A stretch of DNA of 6,537 nucleotides from an uncultured Rhodospirillaceae bacterium (GTDB lineage: Bacteria > Pseudomonadota > Alphaproteobacteria > MPNO01), in the NCBI GenBank assembly GCA_937916005.1, contig CALGIA010000174.1:1-6537 (forward strand), read 5' to 3'. The translations under genes and the position numbers were made by a program. Shown piece by piece: positions 1 to 6,413 of this stretch (its first letter is position 1; each line of letters starts with the position of its first letter). The notes below the pieces were generated by a model that had not been told where the DNA came from, ran no database searches, and saw only the letters and a list, made by a program, of their open reading frames with translations.

Positions 1-318
1 AGGGTACTGGCGGTCGATCAAACCACCAACGACCAGGATGGCAAACCCAAGGTCGCCAAAACAGCGACATTGGAGGTTACGCCGAAACAGGCGGAAATGG
101 TCGCCGTCGCGGCGCAGCTTGGCCGATTATCGCTAAGTCTCAGAAGCCTCACCATCGATGAGGCCAATGGAATCGCCGAGGCTCCGGAGGGACCCGCGAG
201 ACGGAGCAAATCTTTCACCCGATCCTCTGATATAAGCGCCTTTATTGGCCGATCAGCGAACAATGAAGTGACCGTGCTGCGTGGCAGCTCGGCGAAAGGC
301 GCTGGATCAAACCAATGA
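1..318 (+). CDS. cpaB: Flp pilus assembly protein CpaB/RcpC, C-terminal part (5' end outside window)
   Basis: Frame 1 is open from the first base to a TGA at 316-318, giving the last 105 residues of a protein that begins upstream. The fragment starts with RVLAVDQ and continues through TATLEVTPKQAEMVAVAAQL to GRLSLSLRSL. This block (nt 1-150) is the typical end of the RcpC/CpaB domain, where a Thr-rich strand leads into a helix that begins with a 'VTPxQAE' turn. It ends with EVTVLRGSSAKGAGSNQ, and 'VTVLRG' near the C terminus is also usual for CpaB. CpaB is known as an inner-membrane-anchored periplasmic Tad protein thought to connect to or stabilise the secretin; its anchor and SAF-like region would lie upstream. 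The roughly 35 residues between the two blocks (nt 150-255) are poorly conserved, Arg/Ser-rich and probably flexible. The stop overlaps the cpaC start by 4 nt (ATGA), so the two genes are likely translationally coupled. Confidence 0.9.
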   Translation, partial: RVLAVDQTTNDQDGKPKVAKTATLEVTPKQAEMVAVAAQLGRLSLSLRSLTIDEANGIAEAPEGPARRSKSFTRSSDISAFIGRSANNEVTVLRGSSAKGAGSNQ

Positions 319-1727
319 AAATCCGAAACATCTTTCTTATCAGCGCCATGATTGCCCTGTCGGGACTGGCGCTTCCGGCGCGTGCGGCCGAATTTATCGA
401 CGTCACCGAAAAGGCGATTGAGATTGAGGCCAGCAAGGGAGTGTTAATTCGACTCAAGGGAATGGCGTCGACTGTGTTCGTGGCCAATCCGGCAATCGCC
501 GATGTCCAGGTGAAGTCGCCGCGTTTGATATACGTCACGGGCAAGCAGGCGGGCCAAACCAGTCTTTACGCCGTTGATGGAAACGACAAGATATTGCTCA
601 GCCGCAAGATCACCGTGAACCATAATCTGTCGCGCCTGCGCAAGACGCTCAATGACTTCCTTCCCGATTCGGCAATCGATGTCCGTTCCCTTGATGGCGC
701 GATCATTCTCAGCGGTTCGGTCAGAACGGCGAGTGATTCCGAGGACGCCCGCCAGATCGCCTCGCGCATGGTTACAGACCCGACCAATCTGTTGAACAAA
801 CTTTCGGTAACGGCGCCCAATCAGGTCAATCTCCGGGTCCGCATCGCCGAGGTATCGCGTTCGGTGATCAAGGAATTCGGGATCAACTGGACAACTATGT
901 TTAAAAGCGGCGGCTTTTTATTCGGGCTCGCCACCGGCGCGCCTTTTCTGGCGGGGGCAACCGCCTTCCAGGCGGCCGGGCGAAGCTCGGCGATCACCCG
1001 GCCAAATGGCGCCAACGCGCTGTCCGCCAGTTTCGTCAATGAAACCGTCGATGTGAACGGTCTGATCGACGCCATGGATGATGAAGGTCTTGTGACAATC
1101 CTCGCGGAACCAAATCTGACCGCAATATCCGGGGAAACAGCAACGTTCCTGGCCGGAGGCGAATTTCCAATCATCGTGCCCGACGACGGCAAGGTGACGA
1201 TTGAGTTCAAACAGTTCGGCGTTTCGCTGGCTTTCACCCCCACATTGCTCGGCGGCAAGCGCATCAATCTCAAAGTTCGGCCCGAGGTCAGCCAGCTATC
1301 GGCCGCTGGCTCCGTGTCAATCCAGGGCTTCAGCATTCCGTCCCTGACAACGCGACGGGCGGAAACCACGGTCGAGCTTGGCAGCGGACAGAGTTTTGCC
1401 ATTGCCGGGTTGATACAGAACAACATCAACAGCAACGTGGACAAGTTTCCGGGGCTGGGCGACGTTCCGATGCTTGGCTCCCTGTTCCGGTCCAATAAAT
1501 TCCAGCGCAGTGAAACCGAGCTCGTTATCATCGTCACCCCATATATCGTTCGCCCGGTATCGAGCCGGAAGCTGGTGTCGCCCATCGACGGCCTGACGCC
1601 ACCGAACGATGTGGATCGTATTCTTCACGGCCGAACACACCGTCCCAGCATCGGCAGAACCGCCAAGGGGCCCCATGGCCGTGGCGCCGCCGGACTTACC
1701 GGCCCGGTTGGCTTTGTGCTGGATTAG
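315..1727 (+). CDS. cpaC: Outer-membrane secretin of the Tad pilus, CpaC (RcpA)
   Basis: A complete 470-residue secretin that forms the outer-membrane pore through which the Flp pilus exits. Residues 1-24/25 are a Sec signal peptide: a basic start (MKIR), a hydrophobic core (IFLISAMIALSGLAL) and an ARA or RAA cleavage site before EFIDV. Residues about 31-102 match the N-terminal pilus/secretin domain (typical 'ANPAIADVQVKSPRLIYVTGKQAGQTSL' type, here split over residues 57-84). Residues about 105-168 look like a BON domain (LDGAIILSGSV). From residue 173, LRVRIAEVSR starts the secretin-proximal region. Residues about 235-415 are the secretin homology domain, including LAEPNLTAISGE (263 onward), the FPII strand, the VTIEFKQFGVSLAFTPTL strand and the closing LVIIVTPYIVRPV. 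A 55-residue Gly/Arg/His-rich tail follows and ends in GPVGFVLD. The ATG at 315 overlaps the cpaB stop; no strong Shine-Dalgarno is visible, so coupling probably matters. Length is in the usual range for alphaproteobacterial CpaC. Confidence 0.96.
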   Translation: MKIRNIFLISAMIALSGLALPARAAEFIDVTEKAIEIEASKGVLIRLKGMASTVFVANPAIADVQVKSPRLIYVTGKQAGQTSLYAVDGNDKILLSRKITVNHNLSRLRKTLNDFLPDSAIDVRSLDGAIILSGSVRTASDSEDARQIASRMVTDPTNLLNKLSVTAPNQVNLRVRIAEVSRSVIKEFGINWTTMFKSGGFLFGLATGAPFLAGATAFQAAGRSSAITRPNGANALSASFVNETVDVNGLIDAMDDEGLVTILAEPNLTAISGETATFLAGGEFPIIVPDDGKVTIEFKQFGVSLAFTPTLLGGKRINLKVRPEVSQLSAAGSVSIQGFSIPSLTTRRAETTVELGSGQSFAIAGLIQNNINSNVDKFPGLGDVPMLGSLFRSNKFQRSETELVIIVTPYIVRPVSSRKLVSPIDGLTPPNDVDRILHGRTHRPSIGRTAKGPHGRGAAGLTGPVGFVLD

Positions 1728-1730
1728 GAG
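1726..1730 (+). promoter_or_regulatory. Shine-Dalgarno AGGAG for cpaD
   Basis: AGGAG overlaps the cpaC stop codon TAG (1725-1727) and lies 7 nt before the ATG at 1738. It selects that ATG over the out-of-frame ATG at 1734, which runs into a stop after two codons (ATG AAT GAG TAA). Confidence 0.75.
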
Positions 1731-1737
1731 TGGATGA

Positions 1738-2397
1738 ATGAGTAAGCAATTATCGTTCCCACGACGCGCGTTGTCTTTACGCGGCCTTGCCTGTCTGGCC
1801 GCGGTCTTGATGGTTTCCGCATGCGCCGGCGACGCGTCTGAACATTGGTCGCCGCAGGAGGCTCCCAAGGAAAACAAGGTGTCCTGGATCACCTTCGACC
1901 ACCAGGTCGAATTTGCATCCCCGGCTAGCAGCCTGTCCCAGATGGAGCGCGCGAAAATCAGCCGCTTTCTGGATGAAATTGACATCGGGGATTCCGACCG
2001 TGTGTTCATCCGCGCGAACCAGGGTCCGGGCAACCATCAGGTTGCCGCCGTCGCGAAACACCTTCGCACGATGAGGGTCAAGGCTGAAATCATTGTCGCG
2101 CGCGGCGCCGTGCGCCCCGTATCGGTCGTGGTAGGCCGGTATCTGGTCACGCCGCCCCGTTGCCCCGACTGGACCAAGCAGCCGGGCCTCGATGCCGCGA
2201 ACCGGCGAAGCAGCAATTTCGGCTGCGCCACCACATCAAATCTCGGACTCATGGTCGCCGACCCGGGCGATCTGGTTCAGGGAGCTCCCATGGGGCCGTC
2301 GGATGGAGAAAAAGGCGCAAGTGCGGTCAATAAGTACCGCAACGACAAAGTCAAAGAACCGCCTTTGGTTAAGCTGAACGGCCAAGGCGGAAAGTGA
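1738..2397 (+). CDS. cpaD: Tad pilus outer-membrane lipoprotein CpaD
   Basis: A complete 219-residue protein of the CpaD family, a lipoprotein that works with the secretin CpaC at the outer membrane. The N terminus is a lipoprotein signal peptide: a basic stretch (PRRALSLRG), a hydrophobic core and a lipobox VSAC with the predicted lipidated cysteine at residue 29. Family hallmarks follow: the central RVFIRANQGP segment and VVVGRYLVTPPRCPDW with C142-P-D-W145. Next comes NFGCATTSNLGLMVADPGDLV, with C163 and N168 and ending at V180. Apart from C19 in the signal and C29, C142 and C163 are the only cysteines, so a disulfide between them in the periplasm is plausible (inference). The last 30 or so residues are charged and probably disordered. 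The gene follows cpaC by 10 nt with a clear AGGAG site, and its stop overlaps the cpaE start (GTGA). Identification rests on motif recognition and gene order; I am confident. Confidence 0.93.
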   Translation: MSKQLSFPRRALSLRGLACLAAVLMVSACAGDASEHWSPQEAPKENKVSWITFDHQVEFASPASSLSQMERAKISRFLDEIDIGDSDRVFIRANQGPGNHQVAAVAKHLRTMRVKAEIIVARGAVRPVSVVVGRYLVTPPRCPDWTKQPGLDAANRRSSNFGCATTSNLGLMVADPGDLVQGAPMGPSDGEKGASAVNKYRNDKVKEPPLVKLNGQGGK

Positions 2398-3614
2398 GTA
2401 TTCGCGTGTCTAAATCAAAACAATCCGAATTAAATGCGGAACAGCTCACAGTCTTCGTTGCCGATGAAAACACTCGCATAACCGTACAGGAGGCCATTCA
2501 GGCCAATTGGCCGGCCGCGACAATTCATGACGGCGGGTTGCCGGCTGCATTGGGCATGCTGTCCCAGGAAGTGTCACCACCGTTGTTGGTGATCGATGTT
2601 TCCGGCTCCGATGACCCGGTGGGTGCGCTGCGTTCGCTCAAGACATTATGCGAGCCATCGACCCGCATCGTCCTGATGGGCGATGTCAATGATGTCACGC
2701 TCTATCGCGATATCACGCAATTGGGGGCCGTGGATTATCTGGTCAAACCAATCAGCGCGGATGATCTGGTATCGGCCCTTCGAACTCAGGAGAAGCCGAA
2801 GGAAACCGTCGGGCCGGAAGAAAAAAAACTTCGCGTCATTGCCGTGATTGGCGCGCGCGGCGGCGCGGGCGCCAGCACGGTCGCCGTCAACACGGCCTGG
2901 ATCATGGCGAATGAGCTGGACCGAACGGTCGCCCTGATTGATCTGGATCTGCAATTCGGCACGGTTACGCTCTCGCTTGACCTTGAACCCAGCCACGGAC
3001 TACGAGAGGCGTTTGAGAAGCCCGACCGAATCGACGGCCTGTTCATCGCAAGCGCCATGGCCCATGAGAGCGAAAATCTATTCGTGTTGGGTAGCGAAGA
3101 GGGCCTCGACCGCGTCGTGGACGTCAGGCCGGAAGCCTTCGATATTCTGCTGGACGCATTACCGGATGATTTCGATTGCGCCGTGATCGATTTGCCGGCC
3201 CGACTTGCCGTCGCGCGGCCGGAATGGCTTGCCCGCGCCGATATGATCGCCGTGGTTTCGGACCTCAGCCTTGCGGGAATGCGCGACACCATGCGCATCG
3301 CCCACCTTGCGCGCGAGATTGCGCCTGATACGGCTCTTACCATCATCGCAAATAAGGTCGCGGGTCCCAAATCCGGTGAATTACCCAAGGCAGAATTCCA
3401 GCGCGGCACGGAACTGCCGGTGAAACATTTTCTGCCGTCGGATCTAAAATTGGCCAGCGCCGCCGCCAATGCGGGAAAACCCTTTCCGGTCGTCGGAAAA
3501 CGTACGCCGCTGGTCAAGGAATTGCGCCGCGCAGCCGAGGTCCTGAGTGGCGAACGCCCCGTGGAATCCCGTTCATCCGGCGGATTCGGAAAACTATTCA
3601 AACTCGGGAAATAG
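2394..3614 (+). CDS. cpaE: Tad pilus localisation ATPase-like protein CpaE (TadZ): receiver-like domain plus MinD/ParA-type domain
   Basis: A complete 406-residue protein starting at GTG 2394, which overlaps the cpaD stop (GTGA). AAGGCGG at 2384-2390 is a possible, rather close, ribosome site, and GTG 2406 is a less likely start. Residues about 17-130 resemble a response-regulator receiver. There is an acidic pair D24-E25 after the first strand, LLVIDVSG with D68 at the phospho-acceptor position, and YLVKP with K118. The usual Thr/Ser of the fourth strand is replaced (LMG, G96). An EEKK linker follows. Residues about 147-385 form a MinD/ParA-like fold. Its P-loop is GARGGAGAST (153-162), with R155 and A160 where ParA proteins carry lysines. 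The A' motif is LIDLDLQFG (D183, D185) and the Walker B-like strand is CAVIDLPAR (D266). CpaE/TadZ proteins are known to mark the pole and recruit the Tad machine. The missing P-loop lysines suggest weak or altered nucleotide use. The gene ends 7 nt before cpaF. Confidence 0.95.
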   Translation: MSIRVSKSKQSELNAEQLTVFVADENTRITVQEAIQANWPAATIHDGGLPAALGMLSQEVSPPLLVIDVSGSDDPVGALRSLKTLCEPSTRIVLMGDVNDVTLYRDITQLGAVDYLVKPISADDLVSALRTQEKPKETVGPEEKKLRVIAVIGARGGAGASTVAVNTAWIMANELDRTVALIDLDLQFGTVTLSLDLEPSHGLREAFEKPDRIDGLFIASAMAHESENLFVLGSEEGLDRVVDVRPEAFDILLDALPDDFDCAVIDLPARLAVARPEWLARADMIAVVSDLSLAGMRDTMRIAHLAREIAPDTALTIIANKVAGPKSGELPKAEFQRGTELPVKHFLPSDLKLASAAANAGKPFPVVGKRTPLVKELRRAAEVLSGERPVESRSSGGFGKLFKLGK

Positions 3615-3621
3615 TTGCACC

Positions 3622-5412
3622 ATGTTCAGCCGCCGCAAAATGGAAAGCGCCGGGCCATCGGCTGCAACGCGTTCGGGCGATCCCGACGGCAGCGATGACG
3701 GCTCCCCCAATGTCAACAATATCGCGGGCGCTCGGGCGCTTTTGAAGCCGATCATCAATGCACGCATCGATTCCACCATGGCCAACCAGCTTCCGAGGCG
3801 CGATATCGCACTCGAGGTGAAGGAAATCATCTCCGAGGTTCAGCAGCGCGGACGCTTATCGCTGAATATTCTCGAAATCCGCGATCTCGTGACCTTGTTC
3901 GTAAACGAAATCCTCGGTGAACCCGAAAACCACAGGACCAAAGCTGAGCCCGAAACCGTTGCGCCCCGTGAAGAAGCCGCAACGCCCTTGATTTCACCCG
4001 CGGGCATCACCCCGGCTCCCGATGGGGCTTCCGATGCGGCTCCCAATGGGGCTTCCGATACAGTTTCAGAAATTACCACTGCCCCCGCGCCCGGTACGCG
4101 CCACCAAACAGACTCGTTTGATATCCAGAAAACCGAAGCGACTTATGACCAAACCGCGTCGTCATCGGTCGATGAGGCAAAGAGTATCATCCAGCCAATT
4201 TTGATGGAGCGTATCGACGCCGGCGCGGCCTCCGAAATGTCGCGCGGCGAACTGGCGCGCCAGATCAACGATATCGTCGCCGAAATCCTGAGCGAGCAAA
4301 AGCTGAATCTGAACCTGATGGAACAGCGCGATCTGGTCACCATGCTTATCAACGATATGCTGGGTCTTGGTCCGTTGGAGCCATTGCTGGCGGATGAAGA
4401 AATCACCGATATCATGGTCAATGGACCGAACCAGGTTTATGTGGAACGGCGCGGCAAGCTGGAACTCACAACGGTGAAATTCCAGAACAATGCCCATGTC
4501 CAGAATATCGCATCGCGCATCGTCACCGCCATTGGGCGGCGAGTCGATGAATCGTCGCCACTGGTCGATGCCCGCCTGGCAGACGGCAGCCGCGTAAACA
4601 TTATCATCCCGCCCTTGGCGATTGATGGCGCTTCGATTTCCATCCGGAAATTTTCAAAAAAATCGATTACCCTCGACATCATGGCGGCCCAGCAGAATAT
4701 TTCCCCGGCCATGGCCACGGTGATGAAGGTAGCCGCCCGTAGCCAGCTCAATATCCTGATTTCCGGAGGTACCGGGTCCGGGAAAACCACATTGTTGAAT
4801 GCCATGTCGCAACTTATCGATCATGGCGAACGCATCGTCACCATTGAGGATGCCGCCGAGTTGCAATTGCAGCAACCGCATGTTGTGCGGCTGGAAACAC
4901 GTCCGGCCAACCTGGAAGGCCAGGGTGAAATTACCATGCGTGACCTGGTGAAGAACGCCCTGCGTATGCGCCCGGATCGGATCATTCTGGGCGAGGTTCG
5001 CGGGTCCGAGGCGGTCGACATGCTTCAGGCCATGAACACCGGCCATGACGGCTCCATGTGCACGGTCCACGCGAACCGTCCCCGTGAAGCGCTGACGCGT
5101 CTGGAAAACATGGTCGGCATGGCGGGGATCAACCTGCCCAGCAAGGCGGTCCGCACCCAGATTGCCGCTGCGATCGACTTGATCGTACAGATCAGCCGCA
5201 TGCGTGATGGCATTCGCCGAATTACCAGCATTGCCGAAGTGGTCGGGATGGAAGAAGACGTCATCACGACCCAGGAATTGTTCAGTTTTCAATTCGAGGG
5301 CGAAATTGACGGCAAATTGACCGGCAGTTTCAAATCCGGCGGCATACGGCCCCATTTCACTCCCAGGGCAGAATATTTCAGTCTCGACCGGATGCTTCTG
5401 GAGGCGATCTGA
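3622..5412 (+). CDS. cpaF: Tad pilus motor ATPase CpaF (TadA), with duplicated N-terminal domain
   Basis: A complete secretion ATPase of the VirB11/GspE superfamily that drives Flp pilus assembly as a cytoplasmic hexamer. I chose ATG 3622 (596 residues), 7 nt after cpaE; the same frame is open to an ATG at 3547, but that would overlap cpaE by 68 nt. A weak GGGAA at 3606-3610 is the only ribosome-site candidate. The canonical core begins near residue 248 with LGLGPLEPLL, then ITDIMVNGPNQVYVERRGKL. The motor motifs are all present: Walker A GGTGSGKT (382-389, K388), Asp box TIEDAAEL (D410), Walker B ILGEVRG (E458) and His box GHDGSMCTVHAN (H475, H483). The family's N-terminal helical domain immediately before the core is residues 186-248. 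A second, diverged copy occupies residues 37-99, joined by an 86-residue Pro/Ala/acidic linker. This makes the protein roughly 100 residues longer than the 450-510 usual for the family. The TGA shares its last base with the tadB ATG. Confidence 0.97.
   Translation: MFSRRKMESAGPSAATRSGDPDGSDDGSPNVNNIAGARALLKPIINARIDSTMANQLPRRDIALEVKEIISEVQQRGRLSLNILEIRDLVTLFVNEILGEPENHRTKAEPETVAPREEAATPLISPAGITPAPDGASDAAPNGASDTVSEITTAPAPGTRHQTDSFDIQKTEATYDQTASSSVDEAKSIIQPILMERIDAGAASEMSRGELARQINDIVAEILSEQKLNLNLMEQRDLVTMLINDMLGLGPLEPLLADEEITDIMVNGPNQVYVERRGKLELTTVKFQNNAHVQNIASRIVTAIGRRVDESSPLVDARLADGSRVNIIIPPLAIDGASISIRKFSKKSITLDIMAAQQNISPAMATVMKVAARSQLNILISGGTGSGKTTLLNAMSQLIDHGERIVTIEDAAELQLQQPHVVRLETRPANLEGQGEITMRDLVKNALRMRPDRIILGEVRGSEAVDMLQAMNTGHDGSMCTVHANRPREALTRLENMVGMAGINLPSKAVRTQIAAAIDLIVQISRMRDGIRRITSIAEVVGMEEDVITTQELFSFQFEGEIDGKLTGSFKSGGIRPHFTPRAEYFSLDRMLLEAI
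3730..3918 (+). repeat. CpaF N-terminal helical domain, extra (upstream) copy
   Basis: Encodes CpaF residues 37-99 (ARALLKP to NEILG). It aligns without gaps to residues 186-248 with 23 of 63 positions identical, and most other positions are conservative changes. Shared landmarks are P at position 7, RID at 12-14, the L-x-L-N pair and the RDLVT stretch near the end. Divergence at protein level shows the duplication is old. It is not followed by the LGPLEPLL and DIMVNGP segments, so only the helical module was copied. Confidence 0.85.
4014..4061 (+). repeat. 24-bp tandem repeat, two units, in the CpaF linker
   Basis: Two adjacent 24-bp units, 4014-4037 and 4038-4061, differ at only two positions (G to A at 4045 and at 4060). 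In frame they encode APDGASDA and APNGASDT (residues 132-147). The near identity at DNA level indicates a recent in-frame slippage or unequal-crossover event inside a low-complexity linker, which would change linker length by eight residues per unit. Confidence 0.9.
4177..4365 (+). repeat. CpaF N-terminal helical domain, canonical (core-proximal) copy
   Basis: Encodes CpaF residues 186-248 (AKSIIQP to NDMLG). It runs directly into LGPLEPLL and the ATPase core, the normal position of this domain in CpaF/TadA proteins. It is the partner of the copy encoded at 3730-3918. Confidence 0.85.
5400..5404 (+). promoter_or_regulatory. Shine-Dalgarno GGAGG for tadB
   Basis: A consensus GGAGG lies inside the last codons of cpaF, 7 nt before the ATG at 5412. 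It supports that start over the in-frame ATG at 5418, which would be 13 nt away. It is the strongest ribosome site in the window. Confidence 0.75.
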
Positions 5413-6413
5413 TGTTCATGCCCAACGCCCCCACGATTGCCGTGATCGTCGCCAATCTGACCGGTATGGTGTCGTTGCTGCTATTTCGCACCGTCAGCAG
5501 CGGACCATCGCGCCGAATGCGCGGACGCGTCACCAGTCTTCAGAAACGCTTTGGCGCGAGTAATTGGGAGACAAATGCGCCCGAAAAAGCCAGAAATTTG
5601 CGCGCCGGCGCCAGCTCCTCCTCCATGCCGCGCCTTGAAGAATTCATCAAGAGGCTGTTGCCCCGGCCGGCTTTGCTACATGAACGGCTTGCCCGTACCG
5701 GGAAAAATATAACCATCCTGAAATACGTGATGTTTTCACTGGCCATCGGCATTGTCTCATCGCTCATCCGGGCTATGTTCTTTGATTTTCCGCCGGTGAT
5801 CGCCATCATGTTCGGAATCGCGCTGGGCGCGGGTCTGCCGCATATGATTGTCGGTTTTATGATCAAGCGCCGGATCAACCAGTTCACGGCGCGCTTCGCC
5901 GAAGCCATTGATTTGATTGTTCGCGGACTGAAGTCAGGCCTTCCCGTGCCGGAATCGATCCGCTCGGTGGGCGACGAGTTCGGCGGCCCGGTGGGCGACG
6001 AATTCCGCAAAGTCGCTGACCGGATCAAGCTAGGTGAAAGCATGGATCAGGCCCTGCTGGAGGCCACGAAACGCATCAACACCGCGGAATTCCAGTTCTT
6101 CGTCATCAGCCTGGCGGTACAGCGCGAAACCGGTGGTAATTTAGCTGAAACTCTGGAAAACCTATCGGATATCCTGCGCAAACGGCGTCAAATGAAACTT
6201 AAGATCAAGGCCATGTCGTCGGAAGCAAAGGCCAGTGCATACATCATCGGGTCACTGCCCTTTATCATGTTCCTGTTGCTACGGTTGGTGAACGGGGAAT
6301 ATGTCATGGCGCTGTTTGGTGATCCGCGTGGCCTGATAATGGTCGGGATGGGATTGACATCGATGTTCATCGGTATCGCCGTGATGATGAAAATGGTCCG
6401 GTTCGAGATATGA
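5412..6413 (+). CDS. tadB: Tad pilus inner-membrane platform protein TadB (CpaG)
   Basis: A complete 333-residue integral membrane protein of the TadB branch of the GspF/T2SSF family. With TadC it forms the membrane platform on which the CpaF motor acts. An N-terminal membrane segment spans about residues 8-25. A basic cytoplasmic stretch with FIKRLLPRPALLHERLARTG follows (a common TadB feature before the second segment). Hydrophobic segments lie at about 105-124 and 128-151. The T2SSF domain covers about 160-285: FAEAIDLIVRGLKSGLPVPE, GGPVGDEFRKVADRIKLGES and AVQRETGGNLAETLENL (E239, G241-G242). Two final membrane segments lie at about 276-293 and 307-328, and the protein ends KMVRFEI. The ATG shares a base with the cpaF stop (TGATG) and has a strong GGAGG. 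The stop overlaps tadC (ATGA). Length and layout are normal for the family. Confidence 0.95.
   Translation: MFMPNAPTIAVIVANLTGMVSLLLFRTVSSGPSRRMRGRVTSLQKRFGASNWETNAPEKARNLRAGASSSSMPRLEEFIKRLLPRPALLHERLARTGKNITILKYVMFSLAIGIVSSLIRAMFFDFPPVIAIMFGIALGAGLPHMIVGFMIKRRINQFTARFAEAIDLIVRGLKSGLPVPESIRSVGDEFGGPVGDEFRKVADRIKLGESMDQALLEATKRINTAEFQFFVISLAVQRETGGNLAETLENLSDILRKRRQMKLKIKAMSSEAKASAYIIGSLPFIMFLLLRLVNGEYVMALFGDPRGLIMVGMGLTSMFIGIAVMMKMVRFEI

Noticed and set aside
70..318. Possible independent small gene starting at ATG 109 or an earlier alternative start within 1-318
   Set aside because: The frame is open from base 1 and its translation reads continuously as the CpaB C terminus, so it is the end of a gene cut by the window edge.
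821..1585. Long open frame (254 codons) on the - strand inside cpaC
   Set aside because: It lies wholly antisense to a well-supported secretin gene, has no recognisable domain and a composition (Ser/Arg/Pro-rich) typical of antisense frames in GC-rich genes.
1661..1686. Imperfect GC-rich inverted repeat near the end of cpaC (CGCCA...GGCC-CCAT-GGCC...TGGCG), considered as a terminator or processing site
   Set aside because: It is inside the coding sequence, has an asymmetric internal loop, is not followed by a T run, and the next gene has its own ribosome site 50 nt on. Likely a by-product of Gly/Pro/Arg/Ala codons.
2786..3601. Long open frame (271 codons) on the - strand inside cpaE
   Set aside because: It is antisense to the ATPase domain of CpaE, and its Ser/Arg/Ala-rich low-complexity product shows no known motif. 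It is a codon-bias shadow.
3547..3621. Upstream in-frame extension of cpaF to ATG 3547
   Set aside because: It would overlap the end of cpaE by 68 nt and add 25 residues with no family similarity. ATG 3622 just after the cpaE stop fits the operon spacing.
4654..5355. Open frame of 233 codons on the - strand inside cpaF
   Set aside because: It is antisense to the CpaF motor core. Its His/Asp/Gly-rich translation is what the reverse frame of conserved ATPase codons gives.
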